Notes under the pieces: generated by a model
Databases searched by the model: none
Seen by the model: the letters and a program-made list of their open reading frames with translations, nothing else
What the model was told of the DNA's origin: nothing
Made by a program: the position numbers and the translations under genes
In this document: piece after piece, positions 1 through 8,018 of the stretch
Layout of the letters: each line of letters opens with the position of its first letter
Position numbering within the stretch: position 1 is the first letter of the stretch
Assembly: GCF_041080655.1 (NCBI RefSeq)
Contig: NZ_CP163525.1
Span: 1,302,001 to 1,366,000, forward strand
Length of the DNA stretch: 64,000 nucleotides
Direction: 5' to 3'
Source: Streptomyces sp. CG4
GTDB taxonomy: Bacteria > Actinomycetota > Actinomycetes > Streptomycetales > Streptomycetaceae

Positions 1-598
1 CCAGCTCGGGATCCTCGGCGACGGCCGTCCACCAGGAGGACCAGTCCTCGTGGGCGAAGACCCGCTGCCGCTCGGCTCGGCGACGTCCGATGTGCCCGGC
101 GATGCCGGCGAGCCCGGGCTCGTCCTGCGGCAGATGGTCGCCGTTGACGAGGACACCGCCGGGGCGCAGCAGCCCGGCGATGTGCCGGTAGGTGCGGCGC
201 AGGCCGTCCCGGCTCAGGTAGTGCAGTGCCGTGGTCGACACGGCCGCGTCCAGTGGGCGGTCGAGGCCCAGCGACTCCGTCCAGCCCTCCTCGCCGATCA
301 CCGCGTCGACGTAGCGGGCCGCGTCCGGGTGGTGGGTGCGGGCGAGTTCGAGCACCAGCGGATCCCGGTCCACCGCCACGATGTCGGCGCCCGGCAGCCG
401 CCGGGCGAGCCGGGCCGCCAGTGAGCCGGGACCGCAGCCGAGGTCGACGACCAGGGGCCGGCCGGTGACGCTCGCCGTGATGTGCTCCACGACGTCCGCG
501 ATCACTGTGAAGCGCTCCTCGCGCTCCACGGCGTACCGCTGCTGCTGGCGCTCCCAGCGCTCCACCCATCGCTCGGCCGTGGCCAGGCTCAGCCCCAT
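1..598 (-). CDS. Class I SAM-dependent methyltransferase (3' end outside window)
   Basis: The minus-strand frame opens with ATG at 598 and runs off the left edge, so about 199 N-terminal residues are visible. A Rossmann-type AdoMet site is clear: VVDLGCGPGSLAARLARRLPG (motif I, around residue 50) followed by the acidic strand-2 end IVAVDRD. Further on LRPGGVLVNGDH fits the motif of small-molecule methyltransferases. The substrate cannot be told. The gene is codirectional with the three PLP enzymes but separated from them by 92 bases that contain a Zur-like palindrome, so it probably has its own promoter. Family call is firm; the role is unknown. Confidence 0.85.
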   Translation of the reverse strand, partial: MGLSLATAERWVERWERQQQRYAVEREERFTVIADVVEHITASVTGRPLVVDLGCGPGSLAARLARRLPGADIVAVDRDPLVLELARTHHPDAARYVDAVIGEEGWTESLGLDRPLDAAVSTTALHYLSRDGLRRTYRHIAGLLRPGGVLVNGDHLPQDEPGLAGIAGHIGRRRAERQRVFAHEDWSSWWTAVAEDPEL

Positions 599-655
599 CA
601 GGTCGTGCCACCTCGCTGTCCCGCATCCGTTGCCTTCGAGTCGAGACCCTACTAG

Positions 656-673
656 TGGAAACGGTTCCCATTA
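656..673. promoter_or_regulatory. Zur-box-like palindrome upstream of the methyltransferase
   Basis: TGGAAACGGTTCCCATTA is an imperfect palindrome of TGGRAACSGTTYCCA type. It resembles the actinobacterial zinc-uptake regulator box (TGaaAatgaTTttCA followed by TTA). It lies 58 bases upstream of the methyltransferase start and just upstream of a TAGGGT hexamer that could be a -10 element, so a repressor bound here would block that promoter. This is inferred from sequence only. Confidence 0.4.
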
Positions 674-690
674 CGGGATCTGATGTCACG

Positions 691-1902
691 TCACCCGAGC
701 GAGGTAAGCACGGACAGCAGCCGGTCGACCTCCTCCACGGTGTTGTACACATGCAGGCTCACCCGCACCGAGCCCGTCCGCTCCCCCGCACTGCCCTGGC
801 AGTGGTTGTCGCTGCGCACCATGAAGCCGTGGCTGAAGAGGATGAAGCCGAGGTCGCCCGAGTCCACGGCGCGATGCCGGAAGGTGACGATGCCCCGGCG
901 TCGCTGTACGGCCGCGTCGGCGGCCAGGCTGGTCTGGCAGCCCAGGATCTCGTAGGCGTCGAGGCGGCGCAGCCCGTCCGTGAGCCGGGCCGCCAGGGCG
1001 ACCGTCCACCGCTCGATCCGGTCGGTACCGGCGGCCGCCAGCCAGTCCAGTGCCGCGGCCAGGGAGGCGATGCCGACGGTATTGGGCGTGCCCGACCAGC
1101 CGCCGGGGGTGAACACCGGTCCGCGTGCCTGACGTGCCCACACGGCCCCCGAGCCCGGCAGGGCCATGGCCTTGTGCCCGGAGAAGACGATGAAGTCGAC
1201 GTCGAGTTCGGCCGCGGACACCGGCAGATGGCCGACGCTCTGGGCGGCGTCCAGGCAGACGACGGCGTCCGGGCCGACCGCCCGGCGGATGCGGTGGATG
1301 TTCATGTCGCCGCCGTAGACGTGGTGGACGTGGGTCGCGGCGATGAATCTCGTGCGCGGTCCGGTGACGGATTCCAGCGCCCTGTGGTCATAGTCGCCCG
1401 ATGACCGCTGGTACGGCATCGGCAGCACGCGGATGTGCACGCCCTGACGGGCCAGCTGCCGCTGGACCTCCAGCCAGGGCGCGATGTTGGCCTGGTGGTC
1501 GGCGACCGGGACCACCATCTCGTCGCCGTCGGCGAGGAGTTGGGGGAGCCAGTCGCGGGCGACGGTGCGCAGTCCGTCGGTGGTGCCGCTCGTGAAGTGC
1601 ACGGCGGACCGCTCCGGGTCCGGGTCGTCGAGGAACCGCTTGACCCGGTCCCGGGTCTCCTCGACCAGGGACGTGGTTTTGTTGGCCCAGGGGTAGGTGC
1701 CGCGTCCGGCGTTGGCGTTGGTCGTCGTGAGGTAGGCCTGGACCGCTTCGAGTACGGCCTGCGGCTTCTGCGCGGTGGCCGCGCTGTCCAGGTAGGACAG
1801 CTCGGGGTGCCCCGCGATGATGGGGAACTCGGCGCGCAGGGCGCGCTGCCACTCCCCCAACCCTCCTGTGACGTACGGACATTCAGACCCGGGTACGGTC
1901 AC
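691..1902 (-). CDS. Class V aminotransferase / cysteine desulfurase-like PLP enzyme
   Basis: A 403-residue protein of the SufS/IscS-like class V fold. YLDSAATAQKPQAV near residue 30 is the family N-terminal motif, and VDFIVFSGHKAMALPGSG carries the PLP-binding lysine (HK). The C-terminal RSDNHCQGSAGERTGSVRVS region occupies the place of the desulfurase active-site loop and contains a Cys. GTG at 1902 is chosen because it starts 5 bases after the stop of the preceding gene; the upstream GGGAC is a weak ribosome site. Being last in a three-gene PLP operon that also contains a rhodanese domain, it may supply or move sulfur, but true desulfurase activity is an inference; it could equally act on a dedicated amino acid. 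Confidence 0.85.
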   Translation of the reverse strand: MTVPGSECPYVTGGLGEWQRALRAEFPIIAGHPELSYLDSAATAQKPQAVLEAVQAYLTTTNANAGRGTYPWANKTTSLVEETRDRVKRFLDDPDPERSAVHFTSGTTDGLRTVARDWLPQLLADGDEMVVPVADHQANIAPWLEVQRQLARQGVHIRVLPMPYQRSSGDYDHRALESVTGPRTRFIAATHVHHVYGGDMNIHRIRRAVGPDAVVCLDAAQSVGHLPVSAAELDVDFIVFSGHKAMALPGSGAVWARQARGPVFTPGGWSGTPNTVGIASLAAALDWLAAAGTDRIERWTVALAARLTDGLRRLDAYEILGCQTSLAADAAVQRRRGIVTFRHRAVDSGDLGFILFSHGFMVRSDNHCQGSAGERTGSVRVSLHVYNTVEEVDRLLSVLTSLG

Positions 1903-1907
1903 GGCGC

Positions 1908-3227
1908 TCAGTCCCGCACCAGGGGTGCGCCCGCGTCGCGCCAGGCGATGATGCCACCGGTCAGACTGCGGACGTCGGGATGTCCCAGGCGGGTCAGCAG
2001 GGCCGCGTATCGCGCGGACTTCTCGCCGACCGGGCAGACCAGCAGCACGGGACGACTGCGGCTGAACGGCAGTCCGCCACGGAGGAGTTCCTCGAAGAGC
2101 TCGTCGACGATGTTGACCGAGCCGTCGATGTGCAGGGCGGCGTAGGCGAAGGAGCTGCGCAGGTCGACCACCGGCGGCCGGCCGCTGTCGATCCAGGCCT
2201 GTGCCTGCGTGACATCGGCGGACGGGGCCCGGCGTATCTCGGCGTCGGTCAGGTCGGCGGGGGAGTTCGCGCGGCGGGGACGGCCGAAGAGGTCGGGGCG
2301 CCGTTCCCGCACATAACCCAGGTAGCTCTCCACGCGGTCGCAGACGATGAAGACCGCCGACTGGCGTTCCCGCAGTTCGGCGTCCACTGCCCGCAGCCGG
2401 CGGAGGGCGCCGAAGTAGGCGGCTCCTCCGGTGGGTCCCGCCAGGATGCCGCACCTCCGGTTGAGGGTCAGCATGCCCTCGATCGCCTCGTCGGAGCCGA
2501 CCGCCTCGATCGAGTCGTAGGTGCCGGGATCGAACAGGCCCACCTGGTGTGCCTCGTCGATGGTGCGGATGCCGGGGACGAAGTCCGACTTGGCCGCGAC
2601 CAGCCCGACGACCCGTACGGAGGGGTCGTGTTCGCGCAGCACCCGGGCGACGCCCGTGGAGGAACCGGCCGTCCCCACGCAGGCGATGAACCAGTCCGGG
2701 GCCCGGCCGTCCAGGTCCTTGACGATCTCGGAGCCGGTACCGGTGAGATGGGCTTCGGTGTTGCGCGGGTTGAAGTACTGGTCGGTGTGCAGATAGGCGG
2801 CGCCGGACTCGGACAGCGTCCGGTGGAAGAGGGTCAGCGGATCGTCGGTGGCGGTCGGGTCGAGACACTCGCTCTGGCCCGGCAGCTCCTCGATCTCCGC
2901 GCCGAGCAGGAGCAACAGGTCCTTGATCTCCGGGACCCGCATCCGGTTGGTGACGCTCTTGAAGGTCAGTCCGTGCATGCCCGCGAGGACGGCGAGGGCC
3001 TTGGCGGTGTTGCCGCTGGACAGCTCGACGACCTGGCTGCCCCGCTCGGCCGCGGCGGCCAGCTGCGGGCGGACCATGTTCCAGGCCGCACGGTCCTTGA
3101 CCGACCCGAACGGGTTGAGCAGTTCCAGCTTGGCGTAGAGGTCGATGTGCGACAGACCGTGCACATGAGGGTCGATGCGCACCAGCGGGGTGTTGCCGAT
3201 GACTTCGGTGATGCTGTCGTACCTCAC
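1908..3227 (-). CDS. Cysteine synthase-like PLP enzyme fused to a rhodanese domain
   Basis: A 439-residue fusion. Residues about 1-310 are a fold-type II PLP enzyme: ITEVIGNTPLVRI at the N-terminus, NPFGSVKDRAA with the Schiff-base lysine, SSGNTAKALAV as phosphate-cup loop and AGPTGGAAYFGALRRL near the end. Residues about 330-439 form a rhodanese-like domain (PPVVDLRSSFAYAALHIDGSVNI, and VLLVCPVGEKSARYA with a Cys in the active-loop position). The GTG start overlaps the stop of the upstream decarboxylase-like gene (GTGA), so the two are translationally coupled. Relatives in NIS siderophore loci (SbnA, Rhizobium y4xP) make diaminopropionate precursors, whereas the rhodanese tail points to sulfur chemistry; the product is unresolved. 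Confidence 0.85.
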   Translation of the reverse strand: MRYDSITEVIGNTPLVRIDPHVHGLSHIDLYAKLELLNPFGSVKDRAAWNMVRPQLAAAAERGSQVVELSSGNTAKALAVLAGMHGLTFKSVTNRMRVPEIKDLLLLLGAEIEELPGQSECLDPTATDDPLTLFHRTLSESGAAYLHTDQYFNPRNTEAHLTGTGSEIVKDLDGRAPDWFIACVGTAGSSTGVARVLREHDPSVRVVGLVAAKSDFVPGIRTIDEAHQVGLFDPGTYDSIEAVGSDEAIEGMLTLNRRCGILAGPTGGAAYFGALRRLRAVDAELRERQSAVFIVCDRVESYLGYVRERRPDLFGRPRRANSPADLTDAEIRRAPSADVTQAQAWIDSGRPPVVDLRSSFAYAALHIDGSVNIVDELFEELLRGGLPFSRSRPVLLVCPVGEKSARYAALLTRLGHPDVRSLTGGIIAWRDAGAPLVRD

Positions 3228-4804
3228 TGTGCTCCCCCCACGGATATCGGCCAGTACTCGTCGTCCAGGCACCATCGCCACGCGCCGCCCTCCTGCCAGA
3301 CGGCGACCTTGCGCGCGACGGGCTGGTCCTGGGCGCGGGTGGCGTGGAAGTCCATGCAGTAGCCGGCGGTGTTGGCGAAGGCCAGCAGATCGCCGGGCTC
3401 GGGGCGGCGGGGCAGGAAGACCGTCCGGCGTGTGATCAGGTCGGTCTCCAGGCACAGGCTGCCGAAGAGATGGACCGCGACCGGTTCGGCACGGGTGTCG
3501 CAGGGTGCGGCGTTGCCCGGGAGGACGATCGGGTCCATGAGCACTCCGTGTTCCTCCAGCGCCACGTCGTCGGCCTTCGCCGCCAGCCGGACCAGCAGCG
3601 GCCCGCCGTCCCGTGGGGCGCGGACCTCCAGCACCTTCGCCAGCGTCGTGCCGCACTGGTCGAGCAGGGCCCGCCCGGGCTCGGCGTACAGGTCGTACAG
3701 GCAGTCCAGCAGGAGTTCGGCCAGCGGGCGCCCGCCGAAGGAGGGGGCCGGGTGCGTGAGCAGCTCGTCGAGGTAGCGGGCCCCTGCCACCGGGCGGTGC
3801 GCGGGGTAGAGGCCGAGCGTTCCGCGGAGCGTGCCGTTCTCGTTGCGCAGGCCGTAGCCGTGCCCGCCCCAGGTCAGGGGCGGTCGGGTGCCCAGGACCG
3901 CGCCGGTGAGTTCGGTCGTGTACCGCTCCCACTGCCCGCCGTCGGCAAGGTAGTTCACCCCGAACCCGCCGCCGACGTCCACCGCGCGCGGGCGCAGCCC
4001 CCGGCTCCGGCACTCCTCCAACGCCAGGAGACAGCCTTCGAGCGCGGTGACCTTCTCGGTGATGCTCGTGGTGTCCACGTGGTACGCCACCCCGGTCAGG
4101 TCGACCGCGTCGCCGTACCGCTCGATCAAGTCGAGCAGGGCGGCCAACTCCCTTACGGGGGTGCCGAATCGGCTGCGCAGGCTCAGCACCCGTACGCCGG
4201 TGGCCGCGAAGCCCGACAGTCGCAGCAGAACACGGACACGCGCCAGCTTGTACGTGCGCACCAGCGCGGCGAGTTGCGCCAGTTCCTCGGGGGTGTCGAC
4301 GCCGACGGTGACCGCGCTGCGGGCGGCGAGCCACAGGAGTTCCGGGTTCTTCGGCCCGGTGACCATGATGCGGTCGGGTGCGAAGCCGGAGCCCAGCGCG
4401 TGCTGCAGCTCGCCCAGCGAGGCGACGTCGACGCCCGCGTCGGTCGCGGCCAGCCGCCGCAGCACGGCGCTGGACCGGTTGGCCTTGTGGGCGAAGAACA
4501 CCTGCCCGGACAGCTGATGTCTGCCGTAGCTCGTCCGGAAACCATCGAGGTTTTCCACGACTTGATCGGGAAGGACGACATGCAGCGGGGACCCGAGGGC
4601 GTCCGTGAGGGTGTGCAACCACCCGGGCGACTCCAGGACGGAGCGCAGCCGCGGGCCCAGCCGCGGTGCGAGATACAAAGGCTGCCCGCCCAAACCCGGC
4701 CCCTCCCCCACCCGCCGTGCCCTGCGTCCCCGGCCCGGCCCACCGCTCCCCGCGGTGCGCCGTTCGGCACCCTTCCCACCCCACCGTCGGCCTATTCCGT
4801 GCAC
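3224..4804 (-). CDS. Y4yA-family type III PLP enzyme (Orn/DAP/Arg decarboxylase-like)
   Basis: Up to 526 residues. An alanine-racemase-like barrel carries VFFAHKANRSSAVLRRL with the PLP lysine, followed by AVDVGGGFGVNY and a C-terminal beta domain with LFGSLCLETDLI (catalytic Cys region) and GDLLAFANTAGY. The closest family known to me is Y4yA, seen in Rhizobium NGR234 and in siderophore-like clusters. The ATG at 4804 gives a basic, low-complexity first 45 residues; an internal GTG near residue 32 (VGEGPGLGGQ) is an alternative start. It heads the three-gene PLP operon. It may decarboxylate an amino-acid conjugate, as SbnH does, or be a non-decarboxylating relative. Confidence 0.8.
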   Translation of the reverse strand: MHGIGRRWGGKGAERRTAGSGGPGRGRRARRVGEGPGLGGQPLYLAPRLGPRLRSVLESPGWLHTLTDALGSPLHVVLPDQVVENLDGFRTSYGRHQLSGQVFFAHKANRSSAVLRRLAATDAGVDVASLGELQHALGSGFAPDRIMVTGPKNPELLWLAARSAVTVGVDTPEELAQLAALVRTYKLARVRVLLRLSGFAATGVRVLSLRSRFGTPVRELAALLDLIERYGDAVDLTGVAYHVDTTSITEKVTALEGCLLALEECRSRGLRPRAVDVGGGFGVNYLADGGQWERYTTELTGAVLGTRPPLTWGGHGYGLRNENGTLRGTLGLYPAHRPVAGARYLDELLTHPAPSFGGRPLAELLLDCLYDLYAEPGRALLDQCGTTLAKVLEVRAPRDGGPLLVRLAAKADDVALEEHGVLMDPIVLPGNAAPCDTRAEPVAVHLFGSLCLETDLITRRTVFLPRRPEPGDLLAFANTAGYCMDFHATRAQDQPVARKVAVWQEGGAWRWCLDDEYWPISVGGAQ

Positions 4805-4867
4805 GTCCGCAAGTGGGCGACGGGGACAGCGGCCGGAAACGATCAGGGGGGCCGGAGGAGTCGGTGG

Positions 4868-6298
4868 TCAGCCACCCGCTCTTTCACCAGGCGAGTCAGC
4901 AGAATCGGCAGAGTCCGCCACGGGGTACGGCACGAAGGTGCCGGTGTTCTGGTCGATGCGCAGCGGGTGGCCGAGGGGTGGGGCGGCGCGCTGGGGGCAG
5001 TCGAGGCGTTCGCAGACGCGGCAGCCCATGCCGATGGGAGTGGCGGCGGAGGCGTTGGTGAGGTCGAGGCCGTCGGAGTAGACGAGCCGGTGGGCGTGCC
5101 GGATCTCGCAGCCGAGGCCGATGGCGAAGGTCTTGCCCGGCTCCCCCCAGCCCCCGCGGTGCCGGGTGATGGCCCGTGCCGTCCACAAGTACCGCTGGCC
5201 GTCCGGTGTTTCGGCGATCTGGACATGGATGCGGCCGGGCGCGGCGAAGGCCTCGTAGACGTTCCAGAGGGGGCAGGTGCCGCCGGCCCGGGAGAAGTGG
5301 AAGCCGGTCGCCGACTGGCGCTTGGACATGTTGCCCGCCCGGTCGACGCGGACGAAGGAGAAGGGCACGCCGCGCAGGCGCGGGCGCTGGAGGGTGCTCA
5401 GGCGATGGCAGACGGTCTCGTAGCCGAGGCCGTAGCGGTCGGTGAGGCGTTCGATGTCGTAGCGCACCTCTTCGGCGGCCGCGTGAAAGGCGCCGTACGG
5501 CAGGATCAGGGCCGCCGCGAAGTAGTTGGCGATGCCGATGCGGGCCAGGCGGTGGGCGGGCGAGCCGGGCGCGAAGTCCTCGGCGGCCTGGCGGTCGAGT
5601 GCCTCGCCGCGTTCGAGCAGGGCGAGCTGGATCGCCATGCGGAACGCACGCTGTCCGGGGCGCAGTCGGGTGGAGAGGTGGAGGGTGCGGGTCGGCTCGT
5701 CGTAGTGGTGCAGGTAGTCGCCGGTCGCACCGGTCAGCCGGACGCCGTGCCGGTCCGCGAGGCGGGCCGCCAGTGCCGGTACGACCTCGCCCGGCCGGAT
5801 GCCGATCTCCAGGGCGAGTTCCTCCGCCGCGAGGTCGATGTCGTGGAGGTAGTTCTGGCGGCGGTAGTAGAAGTCCCGGACCTCCTCGTGGGGTGAGCGA
5901 GGCTGCTCCCGGTCCGTGCCGCGGCCGTCGCCGAAGTGCTCGGCGAGCCGTTGGTTGCGGCGGCCGAGGTCCAGCAGGACGCGGGCGACGTCGGGCATGC
6001 GGGCGGCGAGGTCCGCCAGATCGGCCGCGGAGACCCGGGCCTCGGCGAGTTCCCCGGCCAGCGCCTCCCGGAGGTCCGCCACCAGACGGGTCGTGTCGCG
6101 CTCGGAGAAGAACCCCGGGTCGACGCCGAACGCCTCGGTCAGCCGCAGCAGCACGGGCACGGTGAGCGGCCGGGAGTCGTGCTCCATCTGGTTCAGATAG
6201 CTCGGCGAGATGCCGAGCACACGCGCCAACTCGGCCTGTGCCAGACGCCGTTCCTCGCGCAACCGCCGCAGACGCGCCCCCGCGTACGTCTTGCTCAC
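4868..6298 (-). CDS. ramB: RamB/ScfR-family regulator of acetate metabolism
   Basis: A 476-residue protein: an XRE-type helix-turn-helix in residues 8-65 (RLRRLREERRLAQAELARVL, ISPSYLNQME), then an IrrE-like segment around 150-300 and the short-chain acyl-sensing C-terminal region with RLSTLQRPRLRGVPFSFVRVD and the cysteine pairs GMGCRVCERLDCPQR. In Corynebacterium and Mycobacterium, RamB controls isocitrate lyase and malate synthase genes, and here it is divergent from aceA-aceB. The repeated SAD triplets near the C-terminus reflect a short ADS codon repeat (about 4903-4917). It likely binds the operators described at 6359-6408 and may repress itself. Confidence 0.93.
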   Translation of the reverse strand: MSKTYAGARLRRLREERRLAQAELARVLGISPSYLNQMEHDSRPLTVPVLLRLTEAFGVDPGFFSERDTTRLVADLREALAGELAEARVSAADLADLAARMPDVARVLLDLGRRNQRLAEHFGDGRGTDREQPRSPHEEVRDFYYRRQNYLHDIDLAAEELALEIGIRPGEVVPALAARLADRHGVRLTGATGDYLHHYDEPTRTLHLSTRLRPGQRAFRMAIQLALLERGEALDRQAAEDFAPGSPAHRLARIGIANYFAAALILPYGAFHAAAEEVRYDIERLTDRYGLGYETVCHRLSTLQRPRLRGVPFSFVRVDRAGNMSKRQSATGFHFSRAGGTCPLWNVYEAFAAPGRIHVQIAETPDGQRYLWTARAITRHRGGWGEPGKTFAIGLGCEIRHAHRLVYSDGLDLTNASAATPIGMGCRVCERLDCPQRAAPPLGHPLRIDQNTGTFVPYPVADSADSADSPGERAGG

Positions 6299-6358
6299 CC
6301 GCTCCCCCTCCGTCCCCGGTGTCCGCCCAGCCTACGTGACCGGGTCGCCCGCACACGC

Positions 6359-6408
6359 TTCGCAAACTTGGCAGACCACGACCCGAAGATTCGCAGAAGT
6401 TGGCAAAC
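6359..6408. promoter_or_regulatory. Candidate RamB operators in the ramB-aceA intergenic region
   Basis: The 376-base gap between ramB and aceA contains TTCGCAAACTT at 6359-6369 and, in inverted orientation, TTTGCCAACTT (plus-strand AAGTTGGCAAA at 6397-6407). The shared half-site TTYGCMAACTT is close to the AAAGTTTGCAAA-type elements bound by RamB in corynebacteria. The two copies are 27 bases apart and nearer to ramB, so they could serve both promoters. The rest of the gap up to the aceA ribosome site (GAGGAGA, 6658-6664) holds short GTGCCA-type repeats (6429-6450) but no gene that I can support. Confidence 0.6.
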
Positions 6409-6674
6409 GTCCACGGTTGATGGCACCCAGTGCCAGTGCCAGAGTTCAAGCGCGGCCCGCCGGACACCGGCGACAACCGCCCGGAACCGGGGCGCGATTC
6501 ATGCCCTGACGTCGGAGATCCCGGCACCGGCGGAGTCGTGACCGGCAGCCTTGCTCAGCTCCGCCCGCACGCGTGCCGGCGGACCGCACCCCAGTCAATC
6601 GACACACAGTGCCACTCCTGGCCGCAAGGACAGGGGAATTGGCATCCCGTACAGACCGAGGAGACGTGACCGTC

Positions 6675-7958
6675 ATGGCAGAGTCGAGGACGCAGGCGGC
6701 CGAGGAACTCGCGCGGCGCTGGGCCACCGACCCCCGGTGGCAGGGCATCGAACGCACCTACAGCGCCGAGGACGTGCTCCGGCTCTCCGGCAGCGTCCGC
6801 GAGGAACACACCCTGGCCCGGCGCGGCGCCGAGCGGCTGTGGCGCCAGCTGCACGAGCGGGACTACATCCATGCGCTCGGCGCCCTGACCGGCGGCCAGG
6901 CCGTGCAGCAGGTCAAGGCCGGGCTGCAGGCCATCTACCTGTCCGGCTGGCAGGTCGCCGCCGACGCCAACCAGGCCGGCCACACCTACCCCGACCAGTC
7001 CCTGTACCCGGCCAACTCGGTGCCGCAGGTGGTGCGTCGGATCAACAACGCGCTGCTGCGCGCCGACCAGATCGCCATCGCCGAGGACGCCGGGGACACG
7101 ACCGACTGGCTCGCGCCGATCGTCGCCGACGCCGAGGCCGGCTTCGGCGGCCCGCTGAACGCCTTCGAGCTGACCAAGGCGATGATCGCGGCCGGCGCGG
7201 CCGGCATCCACTACGAGGACCAGCTCGCCTCGGAGAAGAAGTGCGGGCACCTCGGCGGCAAGGTCCTGGTGCCGACCTCGCAGCACATCCGCACCCTGAA
7301 CGCCGCCCGGCTCGCCGCCGACATCGCCGGCGTTCCCACCGTCGTCATCGCCCGCACCGACGCCCTCGCCGCCACCCTGCTGACCAGCGATGTCGACGAG
7401 CGCGACGCCGAGTTCGTCACCGGCGAGCGCACGGCGGAGGGCTTCTACCGGGTGCGGGGCGGCATGGCGCCCGTGATCGCCCGCGGGCTGGCCTACGCCC
7501 CGTACGCCGACCTGATCTGGGTCGAGACGGGTACGCCCGATCTCGCGCAGGCCCGCGAGTTCGCCGAGGCGATCCACGCCCGGTACCCGGACCGGATGCT
7601 CGCCTACAACTGCTCGCCGTCCTTCAACTGGAAGGCGGCGCTGGACGACGACCAGATCGCCAAGTTCCAGCGGGAGTTGGCCGCGATGGGCTACCGCTTC
7701 CAGTTCATCACGCTGGCCGGGTTCCACTCCCTGAACCACGGCATGTTCGACCTCGCGCGTGGTTACGCCGAGCACGGCATGACCGCGTATGTCGGCCTGC
7801 AGGAGCGGGAGTTCGCGGCGCAGGCCGACGGCTTCACGGCGGTCAGGCATCAGCGCGAGGTCGGCACCGGCTACTTCGACCTGGTGTCCACGGCCGTGAA
7901 CCCCGCCTCTTCGACCACCGCGTTGGCCGGGTCCACGGAGAAGGAGCAGTTCCACTAG
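6675..7958 (+). CDS. aceA: Isocitrate lyase
   Basis: A 427-residue TIM-barrel enzyme that splits isocitrate to glyoxylate and succinate, the first glyoxylate-shunt step. The signature [12 protein letters not shown] with its catalytic Cys is near residue 195; DADAGFGG-type metal binding appears as [20 protein letters not shown], and [15 protein letters not shown] lies near 315. ATG at 6675 is preferred over the in-frame GTG three codons earlier because GAGGAGA ends ten bases before it. It is first in an aceA-aceB-dehydrogenase operon divergent from ramB, the same neighbourhood as icl1 in mycobacteria. Confidence 0.97.
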   Translation: MAESRTQAAEELARRWATDPRWQGIERTYSAEDVLRLSGSVREEHTLARRGAERLWRQLHERDYIHALGALTGGQAVQQVKAGLQAIYLSGWQVAADANQAGHTYPDQSLYPANSVPQVVRRINNALLRADQIAIAEDAGDTTDWLAPIVADAEAGFGGPLNAFELTKAMIAAGAAGIHYEDQLASEKKCGHLGGKVLVPTSQHIRTLNAARLAADIAGVPTVVIARTDALAATLLTSDVDERDAEFVTGERTAEGFYRVRGGMAPVIARGLAYAPYADLIWVETGTPDLAQAREFAEAIHARYPDRMLAYNCSPSFNWKAALDDDQIAKFQRELAAMGYRFQFITLAGFHSLNHGMFDLARGYAEHGMTAYVGLQEREFAAQADGFTAVRHQREVGTGYFDLVSTAVNPASSTTALAGSTEKEQFH

Positions 7959-7969
7959 GCAGCCCGGCC

Positions 7970-7994
7970 GAGCGGGGGCCCACGGCCCCCGCTC
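7970..7994 (+). terminator. Stem-loop between aceA and aceB
   Basis: Perfect 11-bp stem GAGCGGGGGCC / GGCCCCCGCTC with a 3-base loop, directly after the aceA stop and 24 bases before aceB. No T-run follows, so it may attenuate transcription or set differential aceA:aceB expression. Confidence 0.6.
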
Positions 7995-8018
7995 CCCTTC
8001 CTCCCGCAGGAGAACCCG

